This document shows positions 9,083 to 18,192 of a stretch of 64,000 nucleotides of DNA, piece by piece. The notes beneath the pieces are model-generated. The model saw only the letters and a list, made by a program, of their open reading frames with translations. It did no database searches and was not told the DNA's origin. Origin of the DNA: Motiliproteus sp036960405. Lineage in GTDB: Bacteria > Pseudomonadota > Gammaproteobacteria > Pseudomonadales > Balneatricaceae. The stretch's first letter is position 1; every line of letters starts with the position of its first letter. The stretch lies in contig JBALWS010000009.1 in NCBI GenBank assembly GCA_036960405.1, positions 1 to 64,000 of the forward strand. Reading direction: 5' to 3'. A program made the translations under genes and the position numbers.

Positions 9083-9098
9083 AATCGTATTCCTTAGC

Positions 9099-11690
9099 TT
9101 AGTTAGCCTGAGCGGCAGCCGCTGCGGCATGGTCGCGACGCCGGCGTTGGCCAAACCACATCAGGGCTAGCAGGATTAACGTTGGAATAAACACCAGCTC
9201 TTTGGGTGGTCTATCGGTCGCGACCAGCACCTGTTGGATCTCCCAGTCAAAGTCGAGGCCCAGCTCTTGTGCAGGGCTGCCAAATGCCACCATGTCGACC
9301 ACCACCTTTTGCTCCTCCTGGCGGAGCATCAATCCGGCGCTGTTGAGACGGGCTTCACCATCGGCCGGTTCGCCCATGGGCAGCAACACGGTCTTGGTGA
9401 CCTCGTCGCCATCGAGCGTCATGCCACTGACCAGCAATCGTAGCTGACCGTCTTTTGGTGATTGCTCGGCCAGCGTGGTGATATGGATTGGCGATTGTTC
9501 AACCATGGGGGGATAGACTTTGTCCCACCAGAAACCGGGTCGGAACAGCGAGAAGGCGATCAGTATTAGCGCGATGATCTCCCACCAGCGGGTCTTAACC
9601 AGCCAGTACCCCTGTGTTGCTGCAGCAAAAACCAGCATCGCGATGATGGCGCTACAAACGGTGATCACCAAAGAGAATATCGAGTCGATACCGATCAGCA
9701 GTAGCTGGGTATTAAAGATAAACATAAACGGCAGGATGGCGGTGCGGATGTCGTAGGTAAAACCCTGGATGCCGGTCTTGATCGGATCACTGCGGGCGAT
9801 GGCTGCCGCCGCAAAGGCGGCCAACCCGACCGGTGGCGTGTCGTCGGCCAGAATCCCGAAATAGAACACGAACAGGTGCACCGCGATCAGCGGCACAATT
9901 AAACCGTGCTCGGCGCCGAGACTAACGATGACCGGAGCCATTAGCGTAGAGACCACGATGTAGTTGGCGGTTGTAGGTAACCCCATCCCCAGAATCAGGC
10001 TGATAATGGCGGTAAATATCAGCATCAACAGCACCGAACCACCGGAGATAAACTCGACGAATTCGGTCATCACCAGGCCGATTCCGGTCAAGGTCACGGT
10101 ACCGACAACGATACCGGCCGCAGCAGTGGCCACCCCGATACCGATCATGTTGCGGGCGCCGTTGCCCAGCCCTTCGAACAGCTCGATCCAGCCCTGAAAA
10201 ACTGCGCCTTTAAGATCACGTTGATGACGAAAGAACGCCAACAACGGGCGGTGGGTGACCACAATAAAGATCATGAACACGGTGGCCCAAAATGCCGACA
10301 GCCCGGGTGAGAAACGTTCCACCATTAGGCACCAGACCAGTACAAAGATCGGTAGCAGGTAATAGAGCCCCGACTTCACCGTCGGACCGACTTCCGGCAG
10401 CTCGAGGATTTCAGAGTTGGGGTCGTCCAGTTTCAGTTCGGGATAGCTGGCCGCGTAGCGGATCAGCAGGACGTAGACGACGGCGACCACCACTGCCAAC
10501 ACCAGGGTAGCGGTATCGCCAAAAAGAGTCTTGGTCCAGCCCACCCCGTAATAGACCACCGCAGCGATGATGGCGATGCCGATAAAGGTGGTCAGGAACG
10601 ACAGCAGGCTCTGGGTCAGGGTGGTGACATGGCGTCGCGGCAGTCCGTGCATATTGGCCTTGAGGGCCTCTAGGTGGACGATGTAGATCAGCGCGATGTA
10701 GGAGATCATCGCTGGCAAGATGGCGTGGGTGATCACCTCGACATAGGAGATGCCGACGTATTCGACCATCAAGAAGGCCGCTGCCCCCATAATCGGCGGG
10801 GTCAGCTGGCCGTTGGTCGAGGCGGCGACCTCTACCGCGCCGGCTTTGATGCCAGAAAAACCGACCCGTTTCATTAATGGGATGGTGAAGGTACCGGTGG
10901 TCACCACGTTGGCGATCGACGATCCTGAGATCAATCCGCTGAGCCCCGACGAGACCACCGCCGCTTTGGCCGGTCCGCCGCGCATATGGCCCAGCAGCGA
11001 GAACGCTACCTTGATGAAGTAGTTACCGGCTCCGGCCTTATCCAGCAGCGCGCCAAATAGCACGAACAGAAACACAAAACTGGTCGATACCCCCAGCGCG
11101 ACGCCGAATACACCCTCGGTCGTGAGCCATTGATGCGACATCGCTTTGTTGAGGCTGGCCCCCTTGTGCGCGATCACATCGGGCATATAGGGGCCGGCAA
11201 AGGTGTAGGTTAAAAATACCGTAGCGACGATCATCAGCGGCGGACCCAGCGCCCGGCGGGTGGCTTCGAGTAGCAGCAGCATGCCGATCACCGCGACCAC
11301 GATGTCCCGGGTGATGGGGGCACCGGAGCGTTCGGACAATTCGGCATAGTAGAGGAAGATGTAACTGGCACTGAACGCACCCAGCAGCGCCATGATCCAG
11401 TCAAACACGGGGATCCGATCGCGCCTAGAACTCGATAGTGCGGGGTAGGCGGTGAAGGCCAGGAAGATGGCGAATGCCAGATGGACCGCCCGCGCCTCGG
11501 TATCGTTAAGCACCCCGAAATGGAATATAAAAGGCAGCGGTGAGGCGTACCAGAGTTGGAACAAGGCCCAGCTGACCGGCGTGATAATCAGCAATTTACC
11601 CGCCAGGCCGGAGGGCTTACGCGCGCCGCTATCGGATTGCGCGACCAGCTCCTGAATATCCTGTTGGGCAGTATCGTCATCGATGGACAT
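9099..11690 (-). CDS. TRAP transporter fused permease (DctQM type, TAXI-associated)
   Basis: An 863-residue polytopic protein in which the small (four-helix) and large (twelve-helix, DctM) TRAP subunits are fused, as is usual for TAXI systems. The DctM signature stretch GLSGLISGSSIANVVTTG and the repeat GMGLPTTANYIVVSTL are both visible. The C-terminal about 150 residues form a soluble periplasmic-like extension followed by a last helix. The ATG at 11690 has GGAGG five bases upstream; a TTG at 11705 is less likely. It couples substrate uptake to a Na+ or H+ gradient. The substrate is not predictable. It lies downstream of the binding protein and upstream of usp. Confidence 0.92.
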   Translation of the reverse strand: MSIDDDTAQQDIQELVAQSDSGARKPSGLAGKLLIITPVSWALFQLWYASPLPFIFHFGVLNDTEARAVHLAFAIFLAFTAYPALSSSRRDRIPVFDWIMALLGAFSASYIFLYYAELSERSGAPITRDIVVAVIGMLLLLEATRRALGPPLMIVATVFLTYTFAGPYMPDVIAHKGASLNKAMSHQWLTTEGVFGVALGVSTSFVFLFVLFGALLDKAGAGNYFIKVAFSLLGHMRGGPAKAAVVSSGLSGLISGSSIANVVTTGTFTIPLMKRVGFSGIKAGAVEVAASTNGQLTPPIMGAAAFLMVEYVGISYVEVITHAILPAMISYIALIYIVHLEALKANMHGLPRRHVTTLTQSLLSFLTTFIGIAIIAAVVYYGVGWTKTLFGDTATLVLAVVVAVVYVLLIRYAASYPELKLDDPNSEILELPEVGPTVKSGLYYLLPIFVLVWCLMVERFSPGLSAFWATVFMIFIVVTHRPLLAFFRHQRDLKGAVFQGWIELFEGLGNGARNMIGIGVATAAAGIVVGTVTLTGIGLVMTEFVEFISGGSVLLMLIFTAIISLILGMGLPTTANYIVVSTLMAPVIVSLGAEHGLIVPLIAVHLFVFYFGILADDTPPVGLAAFAAAAIARSDPIKTGIQGFTYDIRTAILPFMFIFNTQLLLIGIDSIFSLVITVCSAIIAMLVFAAATQGYWLVKTRWWEIIALILIAFSLFRPGFWWDKVYPPMVEQSPIHITTLAEQSPKDGQLRLLVSGMTLDGDEVTKTVLLPMGEPADGEARLNSAGLMLRQEEQKVVVDMVAFGSPAQELGLDFDWEIQQVLVATDRPPKELVFIPTLILLALMWFGQRRRRDHAAAAAAQAN

Positions 11691-11743
11691 ACTTGCCTCC
11701 GTCAACGGTGAGTGACTCGGACCTTGTTGTGATAAGGAAGAGA

Positions 11744-11770
11744 CTCCCCGAAGCGGCGAGCGCCTCGAGG
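11744..11770 (-). promoter_or_regulatory. Intercistronic hairpin between binding protein and permease genes
   Basis: On the transcript, CCUCGAGGC and GCUUCGGGG can pair over nine positions (two G-U) around a seven-base loop, just after the TAXI gene stop. No U-run follows. Such hairpins often protect the upstream message and lower downstream expression, so that binding protein exceeds permease. This is inferred from structure only. Confidence 0.5.
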
Positions 11771-11780
11771 AAGGGTGGGC

Positions 11781-12758
11781 TTACATCAAACCGGCTTCTT
11801 TGTAGTACTTAGCCGCACCCGGATGCAGTGGGGCCGAGAGACCGTCTTTGATCATCTGTTCCTTCTTCAGATTGGCAAAAGCCGGATGCAGTTTTTTGAA
11901 TGTATCGAAGTTCTCGAATACCGCTTTGACCACCTGGTAGATCACGTCGTCCGGGGTATTGGTCGAGGAGACGAAGGTCGCGCCGACACCGAAGGTCATC
12001 ACGTCGGCATCGCTGCCCCGGTACATGCCGCCAGGGATCATCGCGGTGCGGTAGTAGCTGTTATCGTTCACCAGCGCATCGACCTCGGCGCCGCTGACCT
12101 CTACCAGCACACTGTCGCAGGAGGTGGTGGCTTCCTTGATCGAGCCACTGGGGTGACCGACGGTGAATACCATCGCATCGATCTTGTTGTCACACAGCGC
12201 CGAGGACTGCTCAGAAGATTTGAGTTCTGAAGCCAGCGCGAAGCTGTCCTTGGTCCAGCCCTTGGCCTCCATTAGCACCTCCATGGTGCCGCGTTGGCCC
12301 GAACCCGGGTTGCCGATGTTGACCCGTTTACCCTTCAGGTCATCGATATGCTTGATCCCCGAATCGGTTCGAGCGACGACCGTGAAGGGTTCAGGGTGGA
12401 CCGAGAAGATCGCCCGTAACTCCTTGTTGGCACCGGCTTTTTCAAACTTACTGGAACCATGATAGGCATGGTACTGCCAATCCGACTGGGCCACGCCCAT
12501 ATCCAGTTCGCCTTCGCGGATGGTATTGAGGTTGTAGACCGAGCCGCCGGTGCTCTCGACACTGCAGCGAATGCCGTGGTCTTTTCTGCCCTTATTGACC
12601 AGCCGGCAGATCGAACCACCGGTGGGGTAGTAAACCCCGGTGACACCACCGGTACCGATGGTCACGAACTGCTGTTCAGCCGCCATAGCGGGAGCCGTCG
12701 CGGACAGGCCGATGGCGGCCGAAAGCGTGACGCTAGCGAGTGTATTGAATTTAATCAT
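11781..12758 (-). CDS. TAXI family TRAP transporter solute-binding protein
   Basis: A 325-residue periplasmic protein with a clear Sec signal peptide ending AMAAEQ at about residue 27. The body begins FVTIGTGGVTGVYYPTGGSICRLVN, the TAXI hallmark (TGGxxGxYYPxG). A later KRVNIGNPGSGQR segment is also typical. It delivers its ligand to the fused permease encoded just downstream. TAXI proteins bind small carboxylates such as glutamate or 2-oxoglutarate in some species; the ligand here is unknown. First gene of the operon with the permease and usp. Confidence 0.92.
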   Translation of the reverse strand: MIKFNTLASVTLSAAIGLSATAPAMAAEQQFVTIGTGGVTGVYYPTGGSICRLVNKGRKDHGIRCSVESTGGSVYNLNTIREGELDMGVAQSDWQYHAYHGSSKFEKAGANKELRAIFSVHPEPFTVVARTDSGIKHIDDLKGKRVNIGNPGSGQRGTMEVLMEAKGWTKDSFALASELKSSEQSSALCDNKIDAMVFTVGHPSGSIKEATTSCDSVLVEVSGAEVDALVNDNSYYRTAMIPGGMYRGSDADVMTFGVGATFVSSTNTPDDVIYQVVKAVFENFDTFKKLHPAFANLKKEQMIKDGLSAPLHPGAAKYYKEAGLM

Positions 12759-13258
12759 GGGATATTTACCTGCCTAAACATGTTGCTGTTATGAGCCAGC
12801 GGTGAGAAACATCCACAACCGGGTACTACGGCACCTAGCGACTCGTGAGAAGTTTTTTTACTGCTAACAAGAACATGTAAATACAGGCTGCAAAATCACA
12901 GAGGGTGATACATCTTGCGCGGGTGACGCACAACATGTTCTAGCGTGTTGGTTAATTTATAGCCAATAATTACTCAATCTGCCTAGTTTATAGATACCAC
13001 TGCCTGGGTACGGCCCATCGACTATCAGCACATCGATACCGGAGCCGATCACCAACTGGCCTGCAGGAAAGTAGCTGGCAGCGATAGAGGGGGTGCTGCG
13101 ATGCCGTCGATTTTGGCACTAGAATAATTCAGGGACATCGTGGCACGGTTAACGCGGCGGCGGTGGCGCTGGAGTAACAAGTGGGGTGAGTAGAGTTGTG
13201 TTTGTAAGAGGCGTTTTCTATGCTTTTAGCTGCTGGAAACAGCCCTCGCAACATAGAT
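12759..13258. other. Intergenic region before the tRNA, with no gene
   Basis: Five hundred bases upstream of the TAXI gene and of tRNA-Pro. No reading frame with coding character, repeat or terminator was recognised. It must contain the promoters of the TAXI operon and of the tRNA, but no box could be assigned with confidence. Confidence 0.4.
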
Positions 13259-13335
13259 CGGCGTGTAGCGCAGTTTGGTAGCGCACATCCTTCGGGAGGA
13301 TGGGGTCGGAGGTTCAAATCCTCTCACGCCGACCA
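13259..13335 (+). tRNA. tRNA-Pro (anticodon CGG)
   Basis: A 77-base cloverleaf. The acceptor stem is CGGCGTG with CACGCCG, the anticodon arm CATCC-TTCGGGA-GGATG gives anticodon CGG, the T arm is GAGG-TTCAAAT-CCTC, and CCA is encoded. It reads proline CCG and resembles E. coli proK. Its 3' 47 bases are the left copy of the attachment repeat of the island that follows, and the gene remains intact after integration. Confidence 0.95.
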
Positions 13336-13337
13336 TT
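13289..13337 (+). repeat. attL: 49-bp direct repeat in tRNA-Pro
   Basis: The stretch from the anticodon stem of the tRNA through CCA plus two bases recurs exactly at 24123-24171. Together the copies define an island of about 10.8 kb inserted by site-specific recombination into the tRNA 3' end. Confidence 0.93.
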
Positions 13338-13390
13338 AAATCAATGAGTTACGTTGTATATCTTGGTTTGTTATGTTTATTATTTAGACA

Positions 13391-13414
13391 GTAAGTCCAC
13401 CGTAAGTCCAAATT
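13391..13414 (+). repeat. Left integrase arm-type repeat (GTAAGTCC x2)
   Basis: Two GTAAGTCC copies separated by two bases, followed by AAATT. The same 24 bases occur in the same orientation at 23963-23986 beside the integrase promoter. The location just inside both island ends fits arm-type binding sites of a tyrosine integrase. Confidence 0.65.
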
Positions 13415-13488
13415 ATTTCAAGTTTTAGCCTATGCATTGATCCGAAAATCTTAAAGGTGATTGTTTAAAGCGGGAGACAGAGCGCCCA

Positions 13489-14070
13489 ATGTGTGGACGA
13501 ATTGATATCGATGGCGAGCGTTTGAGTCATGACATCTCCGAGATGCTGAGCTTCGATTTCCATGTCGAAACGAACCATGACCTGCGCCCCACCCAAACTA
13601 TCCAGACCCTCGTGTCAGGTCAACAGGGTTTTGAGCAGATGGATGCCTCTTGGGGCATCAAACCGAGCTGGTCAAAGCAGCTGCTGATCAATGCGAAAGC
13701 CGAAACGGTCGATCAGAAGCCAACCTTCAAACAAGCCTTTAGGGAGAGGCGCTGTATCGTGCCTTGCAGTGGTTGGTATGAGTGGCGGGATGAAGGTGGA
13801 TCAAGAAAGCAGAAGTACCACTTTAAACATGCAGACGGATCGCCTCTGTTGATGGCGGCGATCTGGTATCCATCAGCAGCTGAAGACGGCAGTCGCCAGG
13901 TAGTCACGCTAACCACAGAGCCAAGTACCCAATGTGCAGAGTACCACTCTAGGATGCCGTTGCTGATTGAACAAGAAAATCTAGATGTTTGGTTAGGAGG
14001 TAAGTCATCTGTACCACTACTAATGATTGCAACAAGTAAGGTTGATTTGTTTTTCATTACTTCAATATAA
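13489..14070 (+). CDS. SRAP (YedK/HMCES) domain protein, C-terminus shortened
   Basis: A 193-residue SOS-response-associated protein. Catalytic Cys2 follows the initiator Met (MCGRID), and NAKAET near residue 69, the CSGWYEW segment near 90 and AEYHSRMP near 151 are the other conserved blocks. The family makes a thiazolidine cross-link to abasic sites in single-stranded DNA, protecting them. The usual C-terminal tail after DVWL is replaced by a short hydrophobic LLMIATSKVDLFFITSI, where base composition also turns AT-rich. The gene therefore looks cut by recombination but keeps its active site. It lies between attL and the PHP-AAA operon on the opposite strand. Confidence 0.85.
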   Translation: MCGRIDIDGERLSHDISEMLSFDFHVETNHDLRPTQTIQTLVSGQQGFEQMDASWGIKPSWSKQLLINAKAETVDQKPTFKQAFRERRCIVPCSGWYEWRDEGGSRKQKYHFKHADGSPLLMAAIWYPSAAEDGSRQVVTLTTEPSTQCAEYHSRMPLLIEQENLDVWLGGKSSVPLLMIATSKVDLFFITSI

Positions 14071-14153
14071 ATATGATTTTTGGCAAGCTATTTATTATTG
14101 TGGCTACAAAAATAAATCTGCTCCTGTTTGATTAAAGTTATTGTTTTATGATG

Positions 14154-14849
14154 CTAGTTGCTCGTGAATTCAATAGCTTGACGTACTATGTGACTTCTGA
14201 GATGTGTTAGTTCTTCAATTCCTAGAATGTTTCGTACCTTGCTCTTTATCGCATCAGCTGCATAATCTTTGTTAAATGCTTTGTCTTCCTGCATGTTCAT
14301 TATTTCTAAGAATAGCTTAAAAGATTCATCAATTTTATTACTTCGTTGCTTTGCATACCTCTTATCAGATTTTACGGTCTTAACGAAATGAGTGCTAGCA
14401 CCAAGGTTTCTAAGTGCTTGCTCAAACACGGCTAGATCTGAGTTGATTTCATTAGTTAGCCAAGTTGCATAGTCATCACGAAGAAAATTGAGTTCTCTAG
14501 CATGGTTTAAAGCCATATCCGTTGGGCCCTCTTTAAACAATGTGTTCGTACATTCAATTACTTCGTCCATATATTTTTCACAGAACTCAGCATGCTTGTC
14601 AAATGCAATGCTTGCCATGTGTGAAGCAGAACCTAATGTAAAAAACTGCTGTTTTCGTTGAATCTCAAGTTGCTTCTCATGAGTTGCATGATCTCTAGTA
14701 AGTTGAAAAAGCGCGCCTATTAAAGCGAATGCACCAGGAGTTGCCATTGCTCCCTTATAAATTTCAGATACAGGAAAAAATACTACTGCAAAAAAGGATA
14801 ATATAAATACAGAAAGCAGAATAATATAGCTCATAGTATTGTGTTTCAT
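14154..14849 (-). CDS. Two-TM membrane protein downstream of the PHP-AAA gene
   Basis: A 231-residue protein of unknown family. Two hydrophobic helices lie at the N-terminus (about residues 5-25 and 35-55), followed by a roughly 170-residue charged helical cytoplasmic region (KQLEIQRKQQF, then DYATWLTNE and many Lys/Glu). The ATG at 14849 has GAGAGG upstream; an earlier TTG at 14873 would add eight residues. It starts 43 bases after the large ATPase gene and shares its low GC, so the two are very likely one operon. A membrane-anchored partner or effector is an inference, and no motif identifies an activity. Confidence 0.7.
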   Translation of the reverse strand: MKHNTMSYIILLSVFILSFFAVVFFPVSEIYKGAMATPGAFALIGALFQLTRDHATHEKQLEIQRKQQFFTLGSASHMASIAFDKHAEFCEKYMDEVIECTNTLFKEGPTDMALNHARELNFLRDDYATWLTNEINSDLAVFEQALRNLGASTHFVKTVKSDKRYAKQRSNKIDESFKLFLEIMNMQEDKAFNKDYAADAIKSKVRNILGIEELTHLRSHIVRQAIEFTSN

Positions 14850-14892
14850 AATGCCTCTCGGTTTGTTGTTCAATATTTATTGATATTGTTCT

Positions 14893-17800
14893 CTAGGAAT
14901 CTTGATGTTCATAATATTTATTTTTCCGAGTATTAAATGCTGGCATGGCACCCTCTAGAACCTCAACAATTTTCTGATTAACTCCTTTGTTCTCAATGCT
15001 TCCCGATAGAGTAGAGAAACTGTAGTTGTTCACTTTATCTAACTCTACGTATATCACTTGCTCGGCATCTGAAACTACTGCAAGGTTAGGGTTGTGCGTA
15101 ACCATTATGATCTGCCTTTTCTTTTTTGCAGCTCTAATGAATGGCACCAGAACTGTCGCTACACTATGGTTATCAAGGTTGTCTTCTGGTTGATCAATAA
15201 TTAGAGGGATTTCATTTTTATCTAACAGTAGATAGAAAACTAGCAATAATGCACCACGCTCTCCAGGGGATAATTTATCAATTTCCTTATCACCTTGCTT
15301 CAGCTGATAGTTATTAGTTAAAAAACTTAATGAAAATATATAGTCGTATAATTCTTGTGCGTTTTTAACTTGTTGGGAAACAACGCGTGTTATATTGTTT
15401 TGACCACTTCTTTTGTCAGCGTGTAGCGCTTCCATTATTTTGTTAAGCAATCCGATTACGCTATCTTTGTTATCAAAATCAATTTCACTTGTTAGTGAGT
15501 TTAGTTCTTTTTCAGCTCCTTCTTTACTATGGAATGAACCCATTTTGTTTTGAAGGATATGACTTAAAAAACTTGAATAGAAGTCAGATGATTTAACGAG
15601 TGAAGCATCTATTTCAATTTTATAATCTTTTAATGTATCAGAGTTTTCAGAAATTATTTCGTTCAGTCTGTTTCTTGCATTTTTATAAATCGCAATGATC
15701 TCTTGCTTTTTATCAAAAACGTTCCCTACTAACTTCATGCGTTTTTTATAGTTGATTTCAAGTATTTCTGGTAGTTTGTCTTTTAGATAAGATAACTCGA
15801 ATTCAAAGAATCTTATCGTGTTTTTATCTCCTTCTTTCCCTGTTATAGTTTCCCTGTCTTTATTCCAATTGTGCATTGCTGTTAAATAAGTTTGATAAAC
15901 TTGCTGCTCAGAGTCGAGCTTTCCTTTTTCTAGCTTTAGTTTGATCTGTACTATTTCAAGTTGTTCGTGAAGTGATTTTGCAGGTATGGTTCCACTTGAA
16001 ATGATATCTTGTTTAGATTCGCCGAGAAGCTTTTTAGCCACTTCAAGTAAGGATTCTTCTTTTTCTAACGCTTTGTCCAATTCCTCTTCGTTTGTCTCTA
16101 TTGAGATTAGTTTGTCGATGTTGATATTTAAACCAGATAGTTGCTCACTAAGCGTATTGGTAAAGATATTGAAGTCAATTATCTTTTGTCTAATGCTTGC
16201 CTTAACATTAGTTATGTCTTGGATCTTTTTAAGTGCATCACTCTTGATAGATTCATATCTTTTTATTTCGTATTCGAATTCTTGGATTTTATCTCTAATG
16301 TCGCTGATTGTTTTGTTTGCTGTCTCATGATGTTGTCTTTTTAAAGGGTCTTCGTTTGGATTTGGAACTAACTTTGGTTCTTCTAGTGCATCGAGTTCTT
16401 CTTTTTTCTTGTTTAATTTGTTTCTAATTTCTGTTTGATAGCTGTCCGTAGCTTTGTTTTCCAAATCAATGATGTTCTTGTTAATTTCTTTGATGTTGTT
16501 TATTACGGCGCTCAATTCTGAATTTACCGCTTCCGTTTTTTTATTAATTAAATCTTTGAAGCTTAATGTGTTAAGTTTTTCTGTTTCTGGGATATGTGAA
16601 AAAACAACACTTTCTATTTCATTTTGGAATTCAACTGTAGAACTTATTTCGTTAGTAAGGCGCTCAAAACGTCCTTGTGGAAGATATTTTACTTCTAGTA
16701 TTTCTGTTTTTTCAGGAGACTCATTTAGGTTTTTCTTATCTTCGTGATTGCTTTCCCAAGTCAAGGTGGCCTCAAAATTCTTTGCTACCTTTCCTTTCTT
16801 TTCTCTGAATTTCTTGTCGGTCAAAAAAGAAAAGTCATCATTATTATAGTAGTTTGAACAAAGTGAAATGATGTCGGCAATCGCACTTTTACCGCTACCC
16901 TTGTTACCAATGATTGCAACTAATTCACTATTGATTGGGATCGTTGTATTCTTAAACCAAATGCTGTTCTTATCGTCGTATTCATCAATCTGATTAATAG
17001 ATAGACTCTTTATATATTTAGTTCTGTTTTTCGCTACTCTTTCTAATAGTGGTGGTCTATCACCGACAAAAACCCGTTCTTTAGGTTCGTTTATTACTTG
17101 CCTAAGTCCATCGAAGGTTGGGTCAGCTTTGAGCCATGTGAAGCACTTTCCTATACGATCTTTGTCTTCAGATGTTGAAAAATAATGCGCGTCACTACAA
17201 TCAAGAAGTAAGTCATTAACTCCTTGGTTAGTTAATTGATTTTTAGACTTGATAAATGATTCGATAGATTCTGCTGATGTGAAGACAATATCAGATTTGT
17301 TAATAATGGATTTTTTAGTAGCGATTGAGGAATCGGTCCATTTAAGCTCGGCCCATTCTGTTTTTCCAATTGCTATTAGGTGTTTTCCTTCAAAGCAGTC
17401 TTTTTGAAGGGACTGGAATATCTGGTCTTCTTTTAGGTTGAGGTTGTTGAAACCTTCTACTAAATCAGAGCCATATTTATATCTTTCAGACTCTGGAATG
17501 GAACGTTTTATGGATCTTCCTAAATCTTTTACGCTTTCGTAGGTTATAGCTCTAGTCCATTTTTCCCCACTATTTAAGACGTAGCTCTGGTCAAGGGTGT
17601 TGAGGAATTGACTTCTTATTGTTTCAACTGAAATTTCATCAGAAAAAATAACGTGCAAGTTTATTCTTTTATGATTTCCGAAATCTACACCTGCAAATTT
17701 GTCTATTCTAAATTCTACAACAGGGAGTAGCTTTAGATTCTTAAGTCTGCCGTTATTAGTCTGTTCGGTTTTTAGTTTTTCGTAACCATCAATAAATAAA

Positions 17801-17976
17801 TAATCATTAATCCCTATGACTGCAAATTCTTCAGGTAGGTTTTCAAGGTCACATATATAGCGTTCCCAAGTCTCCTTGTCATCCTTTCCATACATTTGAT
17901 AAACAGATGAAGGTGTATGAACATGTAAATCCCACTTCCTCCACTCCGCGCCTTTTGAATAAACATTGTTTTTCAT
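14893..17976 (-). CDS. PHP-domain AAA ATPase (TrlF-like), probable defence protein
   Basis: A 1027-residue protein. The N-terminus WRKWDLHVHTPSS (about 11-24) is a PHP-type metal-binding phosphoesterase motif. Walker A is GNKGSGKSAI near 360. A roughly 400-residue coiled-coil/hinge region follows, then a signature SPGERGALLLVFYLL near 915, Walker B IPLIIDQPEDNLDN, and a VTHNPNLAVVSDAEQ H-loop. This SMC/RecF-like ATPase fused to PHP is the architecture named TrlF in databases and is found on mobile islands. The ATG at 17976 has TAGG upstream and begins at the conserved region. GC is far below its surroundings. Cleavage of a nucleic acid or phosphoester under ATPase control is the inferred role. 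Confidence 0.82.
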   Translation of the reverse strand: MKNNVYSKGAEWRKWDLHVHTPSSVYQMYGKDDKETWERYICDLENLPEEFAVIGINDYLFIDGYEKLKTEQTNNGRLKNLKLLPVVEFRIDKFAGVDFGNHKRINLHVIFSDEISVETIRSQFLNTLDQSYVLNSGEKWTRAITYESVKDLGRSIKRSIPESERYKYGSDLVEGFNNLNLKEDQIFQSLQKDCFEGKHLIAIGKTEWAELKWTDSSIATKKSIINKSDIVFTSAESIESFIKSKNQLTNQGVNDLLLDCSDAHYFSTSEDKDRIGKCFTWLKADPTFDGLRQVINEPKERVFVGDRPPLLERVAKNRTKYIKSLSINQIDEYDDKNSIWFKNTTIPINSELVAIIGNKGSGKSAIADIISLCSNYYNNDDFSFLTDKKFREKKGKVAKNFEATLTWESNHEDKKNLNESPEKTEILEVKYLPQGRFERLTNEISSTVEFQNEIESVVFSHIPETEKLNTLSFKDLINKKTEAVNSELSAVINNIKEINKNIIDLENKATDSYQTEIRNKLNKKKEELDALEEPKLVPNPNEDPLKRQHHETANKTISDIRDKIQEFEYEIKRYESIKSDALKKIQDITNVKASIRQKIIDFNIFTNTLSEQLSGLNINIDKLISIETNEEELDKALEKEESLLEVAKKLLGESKQDIISSGTIPAKSLHEQLEIVQIKLKLEKGKLDSEQQVYQTYLTAMHNWNKDRETITGKEGDKNTIRFFEFELSYLKDKLPEILEINYKKRMKLVGNVFDKKQEIIAIYKNARNRLNEIISENSDTLKDYKIEIDASLVKSSDFYSSFLSHILQNKMGSFHSKEGAEKELNSLTSEIDFDNKDSVIGLLNKIMEALHADKRSGQNNITRVVSQQVKNAQELYDYIFSLSFLTNNYQLKQGDKEIDKLSPGERGALLLVFYLLLDKNEIPLIIDQPEDNLDNHSVATVLVPFIRAAKKKRQIIMVTHNPNLAVVSDAEQVIYVELDKVNNYSFSTLSGSIENKGVNQKIVEVLEGAMPAFNTRKNKYYEHQDS

Positions 17977-18192
17977 ATTAATCCTATAATTAAATGGTAA
18001 CCGATGCATATTGCTTTACTGTCGCTTCAAGGTATGGCTTGGTGAAGGCGTATTGAAATACCATAAAGCATCCTGCCGGGCATGACTCCTTGTCAGTAGG
18101 TCATACTGTTGTAACCTTAATTGTCTTTTATATCAACGCGGTTAGTATGGATTACGTTGACCTATCTTCATTCTTGGAATCCTCGTCCCTCT

